Shown here one piece after another: positions 12,266 through 20,800 of a DNA stretch of 57,287 nucleotides. The stretch is from Streptococcus sp. DD12 (lineage in GTDB: Bacteria > Bacillota > Bacilli > Lactobacillales > Streptococcaceae). Made by a program: the position numbers and the translations under genes. Where the stretch lies: positions 529,539 through 586,825 of the forward strand of contig NZ_KQ969495.1 of the NCBI RefSeq assembly GCF_001578885.1, in the 5' to 3' direction. The first letter of the stretch is position 1. Each line of letters starts with the position of its first letter. Below the pieces are notes generated by a model. The model was given only the letters and a program-made list of their open reading frames with translations, was not told the origin of the DNA and searched no databases.

Positions 12266-14983
12266 TTAGTCTTTTTCGGTCACAATGCCCTTGCTATCCG
12301 CTTGATAGCTTTTGCCATCGTGTTCAAATACTGTATCCGTCAGGGCTTTGCCATCCCCTCCTAGATAGTACTGGTCGCCATTGGTATCTGTGGCCAAGCG
12401 ATTGCGATACATCTCACCACTATCTTCATCGAAATAGTAAGTAGCCCCATGAATGGTCAGGAATTCCCCCTTGGCTTGACTACCGTCTGCCTTAAAGTAG
12501 AGGACAAAATCGCGTTTAATCATCACGCCGTGTCGGACTTCACCATTCGCCTCAGTATAGGAAACCCTTTTCCAGTTAAGATCATAGACAAACTGGTCAG
12601 CAACACTTTCGAGTTTGGTCAAAACCCCTTTCTCATCGGCCCGATAGAACTTCTGATCCAGTGTAAAGGTAAGGTCTTGCACAAGCACAGAATCCGAATC
12701 GAAGAAGTAATCCTTGCCATCAATCGTCTCCAACCCAGACTCCGCACGGAATTTAGATTCTGGATAGAAATAATAGGTTTTGCCATTGATTACCTGCCAG
12801 CCTGTCACTGCCAAACCATCTGAACCACAGTAAACCCAACAAGGGACAGGAAGTCTACCAATATGTGGTTCATGCAGTCTCAGAGCAGTCGTATAAACGA
12901 AGGTATTACGCTTCATAGCGCCTGTCTTTTCATCAAAGAGATAATCTGGGCGTAATCCAAAGACCCCCGCTGAGTAGAGATCGCTATGAACATTAGCATT
13001 ATACAGGTGAACACTTCGGACAGCTATGCCATCTTCATCATAGTAGTAGGTTTGTCCGTCCCTATCTTGGAAGCCAACGGCCATCTTACCATCTGCATTA
13101 AAGTAACGATAAACCGGAATCAGTTTTTCCCCATAACTAATTTTTTGCCAAAATTCCCTTTCTTGATTGACAGCCATCTCCCCACTATCTGGATCAAAAT
13201 AATAGGTAGCCCCATCAATTTTGGTCAATCCTGACTTGACTTGGCGACCATCCTTAGCAAAATAGAGCTGTTGACCATTAATCACTTGGAAACCTGTAAC
13301 CAGCTGGCCATCCCCATCAAAATAATACCAGTTGCCTTGGTCGTCAGAGACGAATTGGTTGCGATAGGACGCCCCCTCCGTCACGACACCAGTTGCATCT
13401 GCCGTGTAGGTTTTTCCGTCAAAGACAAAAGGTCGGTTAGTCACCAGACGGCCATTGTCGGCATCATAGTAATAGGTTTTGCCATCACGCACAACAAGGG
13501 CATCTTTGGCTTGAAGGCCATCTTCGTAGAAATACAAATTAAACGTGTCAATGATTTGGGGACCAGTCAACCAGTGACCGGCATCATCTGCATAGTACCA
13601 GTTGACCTGGTCTTCAGAAACAAACTGATTGCGGTATTTGGGAACTTCTGTCAGAACACCCTGGCTATCTGCGGTGTAAGCTACCCCATCGATGGTTATC
13701 GGATAAACACGACGATAAAGTTCACCGGAAGCTTTATCGAAATAATACCGCTTGCCATCAATTGTCACCAGTTCGCCCTTGGCTTGGCGACCAGCCGAGT
13801 GGAAATAAAGACGAACGTTATCTACGGTTTGAAAACCTGTCAATTTTTGCCCATTGGCATCGTAATAATACCAGTTACCCTGGTCATCTGAGACGAATTG
13901 ATTGCGGTGTTGTGGCACTTGGGTCACGACACCAGTTGTATCTGCGGTGTAGGTCTTGCCATCAAGAACGAAGGTTTGGTCCGTCACCAGACGTCCATTA
14001 TCGGCATCATAGTAATAGCTTTTACCGTCACGTTCCACCAAAGCATCCTTGGCTTGAACACCATCTGCGTAGAAATAAAGATGGAAGCTATCAATGGTCT
14101 GCTCACCAGTCACAAGCTGACCAGTCGGATCAGCATAGTACCAATTGCCCTCAGCATCTGAGAAGAAACCATCCGTAGCCAATTGACCACTTCCTGCCTT
14201 GAAGTAATGGCTACTGCCGTCAAAGACGATAAAAGCATCCTTGGCTTGAACGCCGTCAGGGTAGAAATAGAGCGGGAAGCTGTCTATAATTTGCAGGCCG
14301 GTCACCGCCTTGCCATCCTCACCCAGATAGTACCAGTTGCCTGCGGCATCTGAGGCAAAGCCGTTCCGGTAGATTTCACCAGAATCCTTGTCAAAATAAT
14401 AGCTACTGCCGTCAACCGTGACCACTTCGCCCTTGGCCTGACGGCCATCGGCATGGAAATAGAGCTGAAGGTAGTCCACTGTTTGAAAACCAGTCAGTTT
14501 TTGTCCATTGGCATCGTAATAATACCAGTTGCCCTGGTCATCTGAGACAAATTGACTGCGCGGTGTGTCGACAGAAGGCTTAGTCTGATCACCGCTTGAT
14601 GGGGCCGTTTCGTCTGCCTCTGGTGGTGTTTGGCTAGGTTCTGCAGGTGACGCGTTTGCTGTCCCAGAATCGTCTATTGACGCTTGGTCTGCAACTTGCT
14701 CCGTCGAAGTTTCCGCTGTCAAGGCTTGGCTAGACAGGTCACCGTCACTGGTAGGCACTGCTTGATCGGCAAGGGGCGCTTCACTGAGACTGTCAGATGC
14801 GTCAGAAAGCCCATCGCTTGTGACCACTTCGACAGGTGGCGAAGCTGGGTCATTGCTGGCAAGCTCATCTGCCTGCACAGACCCTGCACCTAGCAAGAGA
14901 AGACCTAGTGCCGCAGTCGACACCATTACCGTAACCCAACGCTTCTTCACTTTATGTAAGTGAAATCGAACCTTCTTTTCCAT
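12266..14983 (-). CDS. Secreted glucan-binding-repeat (YG-repeat) protein, no catalytic domain
   Basis: A 905-residue exported protein. Residues 1-39 form a glucosyltransferase-type signal peptide (KVRFHLHKVKKRWVT, hydrophobic core, cut near VQADE). A Ser/Thr/Asp/Ala-rich variable stretch runs to about 145. The remainder is tandem aromatic cell-wall/glucan-binding repeats (pattern GNWYYYDANGQKLTGFQTVD...LYF...DGRQAKGELVTIDG..YYFD). One divergent block around 600-740 (RYFNADGKMAVGFQ...DYLFDEKTGAMKRN) is shared with the neighbouring paralogue. No GH70, muramidase or lipase domain and no LPXTG are visible, so it is probably a GbpA-like lectin retained by glucan or wall polymer. ATG follows AGGAGG at 8 bases. 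Ligand is inferred from repeat type; choline binding is less likely. Confidence 0.85.
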   Translation of the reverse strand: MEKKVRFHLHKVKKRWVTVMVSTAALGLLLLGAGSVQADELASNDPASPPVEVVTSDGLSDASDSLSEAPLADQAVPTSDGDLSSQALTAETSTEQVADQASIDDSGTANASPAEPSQTPPEADETAPSSGDQTKPSVDTPRSQFVSDDQGNWYYYDANGQKLTGFQTVDYLQLYFHADGRQAKGEVVTVDGSSYYFDKDSGEIYRNGFASDAAGNWYYLGEDGKAVTGLQIIDSFPLYFYPDGVQAKDAFIVFDGSSHYFKAGSGQLATDGFFSDAEGNWYYADPTGQLVTGEQTIDSFHLYFYADGVQAKDALVERDGKSYYYDADNGRLVTDQTFVLDGKTYTADTTGVVTQVPQHRNQFVSDDQGNWYYYDANGQKLTGFQTVDNVRLYFHSAGRQAKGELVTIDGKRYYFDKASGELYRRVYPITIDGVAYTADSQGVLTEVPKYRNQFVSEDQVNWYYADDAGHWLTGPQIIDTFNLYFYEDGLQAKDALVVRDGKTYYYDADNGRLVTNRPFVFDGKTYTADATGVVTEGASYRNQFVSDDQGNWYYFDGDGQLVTGFQVINGQQLYFAKDGRQVKSGLTKIDGATYYFDPDSGEMAVNQEREFWQKISYGEKLIPVYRYFNADGKMAVGFQDRDGQTYYYDEDGIAVRSVHLYNANVHSDLYSAGVFGLRPDYLFDEKTGAMKRNTFVYTTALRLHEPHIGRLPVPCWVYCGSDGLAVTGWQVINGKTYYFYPESKFRAESGLETIDGKDYFFDSDSVLVQDLTFTLDQKFYRADEKGVLTKLESVADQFVYDLNWKRVSYTEANGEVRHGVMIKRDFVLYFKADGSQAKGEFLTIHGATYYFDEDSGEMYRNRLATDTNGDQYYLGGDGKALTDTVFEHDGKSYQADSKGIVTEKD

Positions 14984-15015
14984 GGTTCTGTCCTCCTTTT
15001 TTAGATTTCACCGAC

Positions 15016-15044
15016 ATTTTAGCACCATTTTAAAACGCTTTCAA
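15016..15044 (-). promoter_or_regulatory. Proximal promoter of the 905-aa glucan-binding gene, cre-like -35
   Basis: Minus-strand TTGAAA (15044-15039), 17 bases, TAAAAT (15021-15016) with extended TGC. The sequence TTGAAAGCGTTTTAAA over the -35 matches a catabolite-responsive element. Confidence 0.7.
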
Positions 15045-15069
15045 ACAATAATATAAGAAATATTATGGT

Positions 15070-15110
15070 TTTCATATTATGTCACTTTCCTATCTTAATC
15101 AATCCTTAAA
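15070..15110 (-). promoter_or_regulatory. CiaR-type box and distal promoter of the 905-aa glucan-binding gene
   Basis: Minus-strand TTTAAG-GATTG-ATTAAG (15110-15094) fits the CiaR consensus NTTAAG-N5-WTTAAG exactly. Twelve bases downstream is an extended -10, TGACATAAT, inside a 15-bp block (15084-15070) also found upstream of the 942-aa paralogue. The box therefore occupies the -35 zone of a second, distal promoter. Regulation is inferred from motif and spacing. Confidence 0.6.
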
Positions 15111-15125
15111 AGCGACTTTGTCAGC

Positions 15126-15159
15126 AATAAAAATCCCCCGATGACAAAATCGAGGGATT
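15126..15159 (-). terminator. Terminator after the 942-aa glucan-binding gene
   Basis: Minus-strand AATCCCTCGAT / ATCGGGGGATT, an 11-bp stem with a TTTGTC loop and a T run. Confidence 0.88.
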
Positions 15160-15168
15160 GCTAATAAC

Positions 15169-17997
15169 TTATGGGCTAACTTGGGTAGCTACACCATCTG
15201 CGTCAAAGACATAGACATAATGAGCAGGTTCAGTAACCAGTTTACGATTTACCCATTTTTCACCGCTGTCGGGGTCGAAATAATAAGACTTGCCATCAAT
15301 GTTTACAAAGCGTCCTTTCGCTTGTTTTCCGTCCTCATAAAAATACAAGTGCTGGCCATTGATGGTCTGAAAGCCCGTTAGCATAGTGCCATCAGCATCA
15401 AAATAATACCACTTATGATCCTCATCTGAGATGAATTGGTTCCGAATATCTAAGAGGGTTGGATGCCCATTTTCATCTAGGTGATAGATTTTGCCGTCTT
15501 TTACGACATTAACATTGCGAGACAAGGGGGCCATGTTGTAGCCTGGTGCCTCATACTTAAAGTGGTAGAGCTGGCCATCGATGACTTGCCAAGGGTCCTT
15601 AGTCTTTCCACTTGGGCTTCCAAGAGTGTAGCCTGCATAATTGAAGTAATAGATGTTACCATTCACTTCAAAAAGCCCTTTTTGAAGCACCCCTTCAGCA
15701 TCGGTTTTATAATCAGAAGAATAAACGACCTTATCAAAGGCATCCCGACCTGAATAGCTGACCTTTCCGGTATAATTGCGTTTTAAGCGCCCTTGACCAT
15801 CGAATAAATAGTATTTCCCGTCAATTTCTTTCACAATACTAGCCGCACGGTAGTGTTCTAACTGATTATCTGCAGCCGTTGGTGGCATAAAATAATAAGT
15901 TTCCCCGTCAACCGTCTGCCAGCCTGTTTGAAGACGGCCTTCGCTGTCCGCTAAATAGTAATAGATAGCGTACATAGGACCTACGCTGGTGACTGTTGAA
16001 GCAATCAATTGATTTTTTAGTAATTTTCCAGTCACGGGGTCAAAATAGTAAGCCTCTTCACCAATTAAGGTTCTACCTTTGGCCATGTGTCCTGAGTCAG
16101 GAAAGAAATAATAGGTATCATCACTTAAGGTAACAACCCCCTGCTTGTAAACTTCCCCCCGATTAGTCAAATAGAGGGTGTAGTCATTGTTACGTCCTGG
16201 CATACGAACCGTGTAAAATTGGTCGTGTAGCATAGAGCCGTCAGTTGCAAAATAGTAGGTTTGGCCATTAATCTCTTTGGAACCATCCCTAAACATTTCC
16301 CCACTATCGGGATCAAAATAATAGCTTTCTCCCTCGATGTTCACGAGTTTTCCTTTAGCCTGACGGCCATCCTTATCGAAGTAGAGTGAAACCCCATCAA
16401 CCGTCTGAAAACCCGTTAGTTTTTGGCCATTGGCATCATAATAATACCAGTTTCCCTGATCGTCAGAGACAAATTGTTTTCGGTATTGTGGCTTCTCTGT
16501 CACCACACCTGCGTCATCTGCAGTGTAGAACTTGCCATTCAGTTCAAAATCAGCTTGACGTAAAAGGGCGTTAGTCCCTGGTTGGAAATAGTAAAGTTTG
16601 CCATCAATGGATCTGAGACCAAATCCCATACGGAATTTAGATTCTGGGTAGAAATAATAGGTTTGACCATTAATTTCCTGCCAACCTGAAACAGCCTTCC
16701 CATCCTCGCCAAAGTATGCCAAATGTCGGCTAGGATAACGCGTCCCTGCGGGGTCTTCAGGACTAAAACCATAGACTTCCGCAAAGGCATTGCGGTACAT
16801 CGCACCTGTTTGCGCATCAAACTGATAGTCCACCGTTGTACCAAACAAACCTGGTATAAAATCGCGATCCGCAACATTATGGTTATAGTTAGCGACATCA
16901 AGGACTTTCACGCCGTTTTTGTCATAGTAATACCGCTGTCCATCACGGTCCAACCAGCCTGTTACCATCTTACCATCGGCATCAAAATACCGATAGGCCT
17001 TATAAACCTTATTGCGGCCATAGAGCCCAAAATCAATCTCCTGATTGGCTGCCAAAGCCCCACTATCCTTGTCAAGGTAGTAGGAATAACCATCAACCGT
17101 AACTAATTCTCCCTTGGCTTGCTTACCGTCTTCTTTGAAATAAAGCTTGACCCCATCAACCGTCTGAAAACCAGTCAGTTTTTGGCCATTGGCATCATAA
17201 TAATACCAGTTTCCCTGATCGTCAGAGACAAATTGTTTACGGTATTGCGGGTTCTCTGTCAGAACGCCACTAGCATCTGCGGTATAAGACTTACCCTGAT
17301 AGTCGAAAACCAGGTTGGTCACTAGCCGACCGTCATCTGCGTCATAGTAGTACTTTTTGCCTTCTCGTTCAACCAGCGCATTCTTGGCCTGAACACCATC
17401 TTGGTAGAAATAAAGATGGAAGCTATCAATAGTTTGCGGACCGGTGACCTTTTGGCCATCAGCATCGTAATAATACCAGTTACCAGCTTCATCAGAAAGG
17501 AACTGACGGCGGGGTGTCTCAGCCACATCGCTAGCTCTGGATTGGTCTGAACCCTCAGCAGCTTCTGCTACTGTTGAACTATTAACATTTTCGGACGCCC
17601 TTGCGCCTGTGCTCGCAGGTGTGAGCTCCTCCTGCTTATTCAGACCACTTGTCTGAATTTCTGAGTCTTCACTTAAAGGCGTTTGTCCTTCCTTTGCGTC
17701 AGCGGTAATGCCTTCTGATACACTTGCCGTGCTTATCGCACTCTGCTCTTGACCAGCTACCGATTCAGCTGCGCTAGCTTCTTCTCCTTGGCTCTCCTCT
17801 TGCGATTGGGAGATGTCTCCACTGCTTTTTGTGCTGTCTACTGATACTACTTGCGGGGCACTATCAGTTACAGAAATTTCTTCTGCTTGGACGCTGTTGC
17901 CCCCTGCTAGCGTCAGAGCCAGTGCCAATGTCGACACAGTTAGCGTTACCCAATGTTTTTTCACTTTATGTAAGCGAAAACGAACCTTCTTTTCCAT
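15169..17997 (-). CDS. Secreted glucan-binding-repeat (YG-repeat) protein, paralogue of the 905-aa neighbour
   Basis: A 942-residue exported protein. The signal peptide (KVRFRLHKVKKHWVTLTVST..., cut near VQAEE) is of the glucosyltransferase kind. A variable Ser/Glu-rich region runs to about residue 160. The rest is tandem glucan-binding modules (GNWYYYDANGQKLTGFQTVDGV.LYF..DG.QAKGELV..DG.SYY.D..SG), including the divergent block DYQFDAQTGAMYRN and a further block around 590-800 (PGRNNDYTLYLTNRGEVYKQ; ADNQLEHYRAASIVKEIDGKYY) not obvious in the 905-residue paralogue. No catalytic domain or sorting signal is visible. It has its own promoter and terminator, so the two are tandem duplicates rather than an operon. 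Role inferred: glucan/wall-associated adhesion. Confidence 0.85.
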   Translation of the reverse strand: MEKKVRFRLHKVKKHWVTLTVSTLALALTLAGGNSVQAEEISVTDSAPQVVSVDSTKSSGDISQSQEESQGEEASAAESVAGQEQSAISTASVSEGITADAKEGQTPLSEDSEIQTSGLNKQEELTPASTGARASENVNSSTVAEAAEGSDQSRASDVAETPRRQFLSDEAGNWYYYDADGQKVTGPQTIDSFHLYFYQDGVQAKNALVEREGKKYYYDADDGRLVTNLVFDYQGKSYTADASGVLTENPQYRKQFVSDDQGNWYYYDANGQKLTGFQTVDGVKLYFKEDGKQAKGELVTVDGYSYYLDKDSGALAANQEIDFGLYGRNKVYKAYRYFDADGKMVTGWLDRDGQRYYYDKNGVKVLDVANYNHNVADRDFIPGLFGTTVDYQFDAQTGAMYRNAFAEVYGFSPEDPAGTRYPSRHLAYFGEDGKAVSGWQEINGQTYYFYPESKFRMGFGLRSIDGKLYYFQPGTNALLRQADFELNGKFYTADDAGVVTEKPQYRKQFVSDDQGNWYYYDANGQKLTGFQTVDGVSLYFDKDGRQAKGKLVNIEGESYYFDPDSGEMFRDGSKEINGQTYYFATDGSMLHDQFYTVRMPGRNNDYTLYLTNRGEVYKQGVVTLSDDTYYFFPDSGHMAKGRTLIGEEAYYFDPVTGKLLKNQLIASTVTSVGPMYAIYYYLADSEGRLQTGWQTVDGETYYFMPPTAADNQLEHYRAASIVKEIDGKYYLFDGQGRLKRNYTGKVSYSGRDAFDKVVYSSDYKTDAEGVLQKGLFEVNGNIYYFNYAGYTLGSPSGKTKDPWQVIDGQLYHFKYEAPGYNMAPLSRNVNVVKDGKIYHLDENGHPTLLDIRNQFISDEDHKWYYFDADGTMLTGFQTINGQHLYFYEDGKQAKGRFVNIDGKSYYFDPDSGEKWVNRKLVTEPAHYVYVFDADGVATQVSP

Positions 17998-18027
17998 GGT
18001 TGCGACCTCCTTTTGTTTATCACGGTC

Positions 18028-18055
18028 ATTTTAACACAAATAGTAACGCTTACAA
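18028..18055 (-). promoter_or_regulatory. Proximal promoter of the 942-aa glucan-binding gene, partial cre
   Basis: Minus-strand TTGTAA (18055-18050), 16 bases, TAAAAT (18033-18028) with extended TGT. TTTGTAAGCGTTACTA over the -35 resembles a cre site but has two mismatches at the 3' end. Confidence 0.6.
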
Positions 18056-18082
18056 ACCCTATCCCCTAGGAAAAGCTCTTGA

Positions 18083-18123
18083 TTTCATATTATGTCATTA
18101 TGTTTTCTTAAAAAGACCTTAAA
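18083..18123 (-). promoter_or_regulatory. CiaR-type box and distal promoter of the 942-aa glucan-binding gene
   Basis: Minus-strand TTTAAG-GTCTT-TTTAAG (18123-18107) fits NTTAAG-N5-WTTAAG exactly. Again 12 bases separate it from TGACATAAT inside the same 15-bp block (18097-18083). Spacing to the proximal promoter is within 2 bases of that at the paralogue. Confidence 0.6.
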
Positions 18124-18173
18124 CCTGTTAATCGCACCTTTTCTTAACCGCTAAAAAAAAGCCACTCAGCCAA

Positions 18174-18212
18174 CAAAAAAAGCCTGACAAAAGTACAGCT
18201 TTTATCAGGCTT
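18174..18212 (-). terminator. alsD terminator
   Basis: Minus-strand AAGCCTGATAAAAG / CTTTTGTCAGGCTT with a CTGTA loop and a seven-T tail, about 65 bases after the alsD stop. Confidence 0.88.
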
Positions 18213-18278
18213 AAGAAGGCTATCAGCTTAGGAGTAAGTTAGCCGGTTGATGAGGGAAATTTCCAAACATTGGGCCAC

Positions 18279-19001
18279 TTATTCAACCTTGTCAATATCT
18301 TCCTTGAGTTCGTCCATGTCAAACTTGGCAAAAAGGTATTTGCGGTCTTGAACTGGGAAGCGCTGGTCCAACTGATCCACAGGGCCAACCTCGACAATCC
18401 CGTTTTCAATCACAAAGTCCATCACATGTCCACCAAAGGTGTGGTCATCTGAGATAAAATGCAGGTGATAGCCAGCTACGCTAACGCCGTGAAACATTTC
18501 TGGCGTCCAAAAACCGACAATAGTCCCTGAAACATTTTTACGGGTGTATTCTGGTTGGTGAACCGCCACTTCCGCAAATTTTTGATCCATATTTGACTTG
18601 GGAATCATGCGGACATGCATGGTAGAAAAATCGCCATGAATTTTAATCGAGCGAAAAAGGTTGACGCCGTCATAATAGGATTCGATACGTTCTTCGAGTT
18701 CCTTATCCGTCATCTGAAAGCGTTGACGAAAGACAACTTCGGCCTGATGCGGTACAACAGCGGCATAAGGCACTTTGACATCATCGCCAACTTCAACAAT
18801 TCGAGGGTCTTGCCCCTCAGTTCCAATCGCTTGGTAGGCCTTGCCATCCAAAACAATGAGCTCTCCATCAATCGAATCTAAGGTTCCAATGCCAAGGTCA
18901 CCATGTTCGAGCAACTCTCCGATTGTTAGACTACCGCCATACAAGCCCGCCATGAGGGCGCTGAGCGTATTGTACTGAAATAATTTAATCGCTTCTGCCA
19001 T
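18279..19001 (-). CDS. alsD: Alpha-acetolactate decarboxylase
   Basis: A 240-residue zinc enzyme that converts 2-acetolactate to acetoin. The ligand set appears in GYHLHFISDDHTFGGHVMDF as His179, His181 and His192 (H-x-H-x10-H), with the substrate-side Glu/Arg region in QRFPVQDRKYLF. It starts 18 bases after alsS, so the pair is an operon carrying pyruvate to neutral acetoin, which relieves acid stress. ATG at 19001 is preceded by a GGGAGACG element. Length is normal. Confidence 0.95.
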   Translation of the reverse strand: MAEAIKLFQYNTLSALMAGLYGGSLTIGELLEHGDLGIGTLDSIDGELIVLDGKAYQAIGTEGQDPRIVEVGDDVKVPYAAVVPHQAEVVFRQRFQMTDKELEERIESYYDGVNLFRSIKIHGDFSTMHVRMIPKSNMDQKFAEVAVHQPEYTRKNVSGTIVGFWTPEMFHGVSVAGYHLHFISDDHTFGGHVMDFVIENGIVEVGPVDQLDQRFPVQDRKYLFAKFDMDELKEDIDKVE

Positions 19002-19019
19002 AATGCGTTTGCGTCTCCC

Positions 19020-20696
19020 TTAATAAAATTTATCTGGCAAAATGGTTTCTCCAAGAGAAAGGTTATCCTTGTAATCAATAGGAATATCAATCAAGACGGG
19101 ACCTGACGTTTGAGACTCTGCCATGGCTTTGGCCAAAACGGTTTCAAATTCATCCTTGGTGTGCACCCGGTAACCCTTGGCCCCGAAACTTTCTGCATAG
19201 GTCACAAAGTCAACCGGTCCAAATGACACACCTGCTGCCCGACCGTATTTCTTTTCTGCCTGGAATTCCACCATATTATATTTTCCATCATTCCAAATCA
19301 GGTGAACAATCGGCAACTTAAGACGAACCGCGGTTTCCAGTTCTTGACCTGAAAAGAGGAAACCACCATCACCTGAAATAGAAACCACTTGGGTATTTGG
19401 CCGAACTAAGGCCGCTGAAATCGCCCAAGGTAGGGCAACACCCAGCGTTTGCATCCCATTTGAAAAGAGCAGATGACGCGCTTCATAGCTCTTAAAGTAA
19501 CGCGCCATCCAAATGTAGTGGCTACCGACATCCACGGTTACTGTGGTGTCATCAGAGACTTGCCCTTGCAAGACTTCGATAACGTCTAAGGGATGGAGAA
19601 TGCCTTCTTGAGGTGTCCGGTCGTATTTTAAATCATTGGCCTTGTGTTTGAGACCAGATAGGTATTCACGGGCATCGTCATCCAGGCGATAACCTGCAAT
19701 AGCTGGCAAAAGCAAGTCCAAGCTTTCTGCGATATCCCCAATCAATTCCCTTTCTGGTTGGAAATAAGTGTCAATCTCTGCTGGTTCCACGTCGATAACA
19801 ATGATGCGGGCAGAAATTTCAGCATTCCAGTTTCGTGCCTCGTACTCGATTGGGTCATAGCCAATCGCAATGATCAGGTCAGACCGCTTGAGCAACATAT
19901 CACCTGGTTGGTTTCTAAAGAGACCAACCCGCCCAAAGAAGGTATCTTCTTCTAAGTCACGCGAAACAATACCAGCCCCTTGGAAGGTTTCCACAACAGG
20001 CAGTTTAACCGCATTTAAGATTTGACGGATACTCTTGGTCACCTGAGCCGTAGAGGCACCATTTCCCAAAAGCAACACAGGTAACTTGGCATTTTTAATC
20101 GCTTGCGCCAGGTAATTAATATCGTCAACGGACGCAGAACCTAATTTAGGGTCTGTCAAGGGTTTTATGGCTTTGACACTAGCTGGGCTGTCTACGATAT
20201 CTTGAGGGATAGAAATAAAGCTCGCTCCCGGTTTACCTTCTTTAGCGTAACGATAGGCATTCGCAATGATTTCTGACAAGGTATCAGTCTCGTGAATTTC
20301 AGCCGAGTATTTGGTAATCGGTTGCATCATACCAACATTGTTCATGGATTGGTGAGCACGTTTTAAAAGGTCACTGCGCTTGACTTGTCCGCTGATAGCC
20401 AACACAGGGTCCCCTTCATCCGTAGCCGTAACCAGACCAGTAGCAAGATTAGAAACCCCAGGCCCACTAGTTGTGAGGACAACACCTGGTTCTCCCGTGA
20501 TACGCCCAATACCTTGAGCCATAAAGGCTGCATTTTGTTCATGGCGCGCCACGATTAACTCAGGCCCCTTATCCTCTAAGGTATCAAAAACTCGGTCAAT
20601 CTTTGCTCCAGGTATACCAAAAATATATTTGACATCATGGTTAATCAAGCTATCGACGACTAAATCTGCACCGTATGTTTTTTGCGTTTCAGACAT
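19020..20696 (-). CDS. alsS: Catabolic acetolactate synthase
   Basis: A 558-residue thiamine-diphosphate enzyme that condenses two pyruvates to 2-acetolactate. Features are the Glu that activates the cofactor in [17 protein letters not shown] (about 53), the central Rossmann-like domain, and the ThDP/Mg motif [17 protein letters not shown]...NDGKYNM near residues 440-475. Pairing with alsD and the lack of any small regulatory subunit gene mark it as the catabolic, FAD-independent type and not IlvB. ATG at 20696 follows CGGAGGGG. The promoter overlaps a perfect inverted repeat. Confidence 0.95.
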   Translation of the reverse strand: MSETQKTYGADLVVDSLINHDVKYIFGIPGAKIDRVFDTLEDKGPELIVARHEQNAAFMAQGIGRITGEPGVVLTTSGPGVSNLATGLVTATDEGDPVLAISGQVKRSDLLKRAHQSMNNVGMMQPITKYSAEIHETDTLSEIIANAYRYAKEGKPGASFISIPQDIVDSPASVKAIKPLTDPKLGSASVDDINYLAQAIKNAKLPVLLLGNGASTAQVTKSIRQILNAVKLPVVETFQGAGIVSRDLEEDTFFGRVGLFRNQPGDMLLKRSDLIIAIGYDPIEYEARNWNAEISARIIVIDVEPAEIDTYFQPERELIGDIAESLDLLLPAIAGYRLDDDAREYLSGLKHKANDLKYDRTPQEGILHPLDVIEVLQGQVSDDTTVTVDVGSHYIWMARYFKSYEARHLLFSNGMQTLGVALPWAISAALVRPNTQVVSISGDGGFLFSGQELETAVRLKLPIVHLIWNDGKYNMVEFQAEKKYGRAAGVSFGPVDFVTYAESFGAKGYRVHTKDEFETVLAKAMAESQTSGPVLIDIPIDYKDNLSLGETILPDKFY

Positions 20697-20732
20697 TCTA
20701 ACCCCTCCGAATAATGAAATGAATTCTTATCC

Positions 20733-20773
20733 ATTATATCATAGACTAGGTATTTCTCCTTTTTTCTAGTCTA
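20733..20773 (-). promoter_or_regulatory. alsS promoter -10 with overlapping inverted repeat (candidate operator)
   Basis: Minus-strand extended -10 TGATATAAT (hexamer 20738-20733). Immediately upstream, TAGACTAG (20742-20749) and CTAGTCTA (20766-20773) form a perfect 8-bp inverted repeat with a 16-base spacer spanning the -35 zone. No good -35 hexamer is present, which would suit an activator or a repressor site. The regulator is unknown. Confidence 0.55.
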
Positions 20774-20800
20774 GGATTTTGTGAATTTTTTGCAAACTTT

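Noticed and set aside
16539..16901. 120-codon - strand frame within the 942-aa glucan-binding gene
   Set aside because: It overlaps the real gene in another frame on the same strand; a shadow of the repeat composition.
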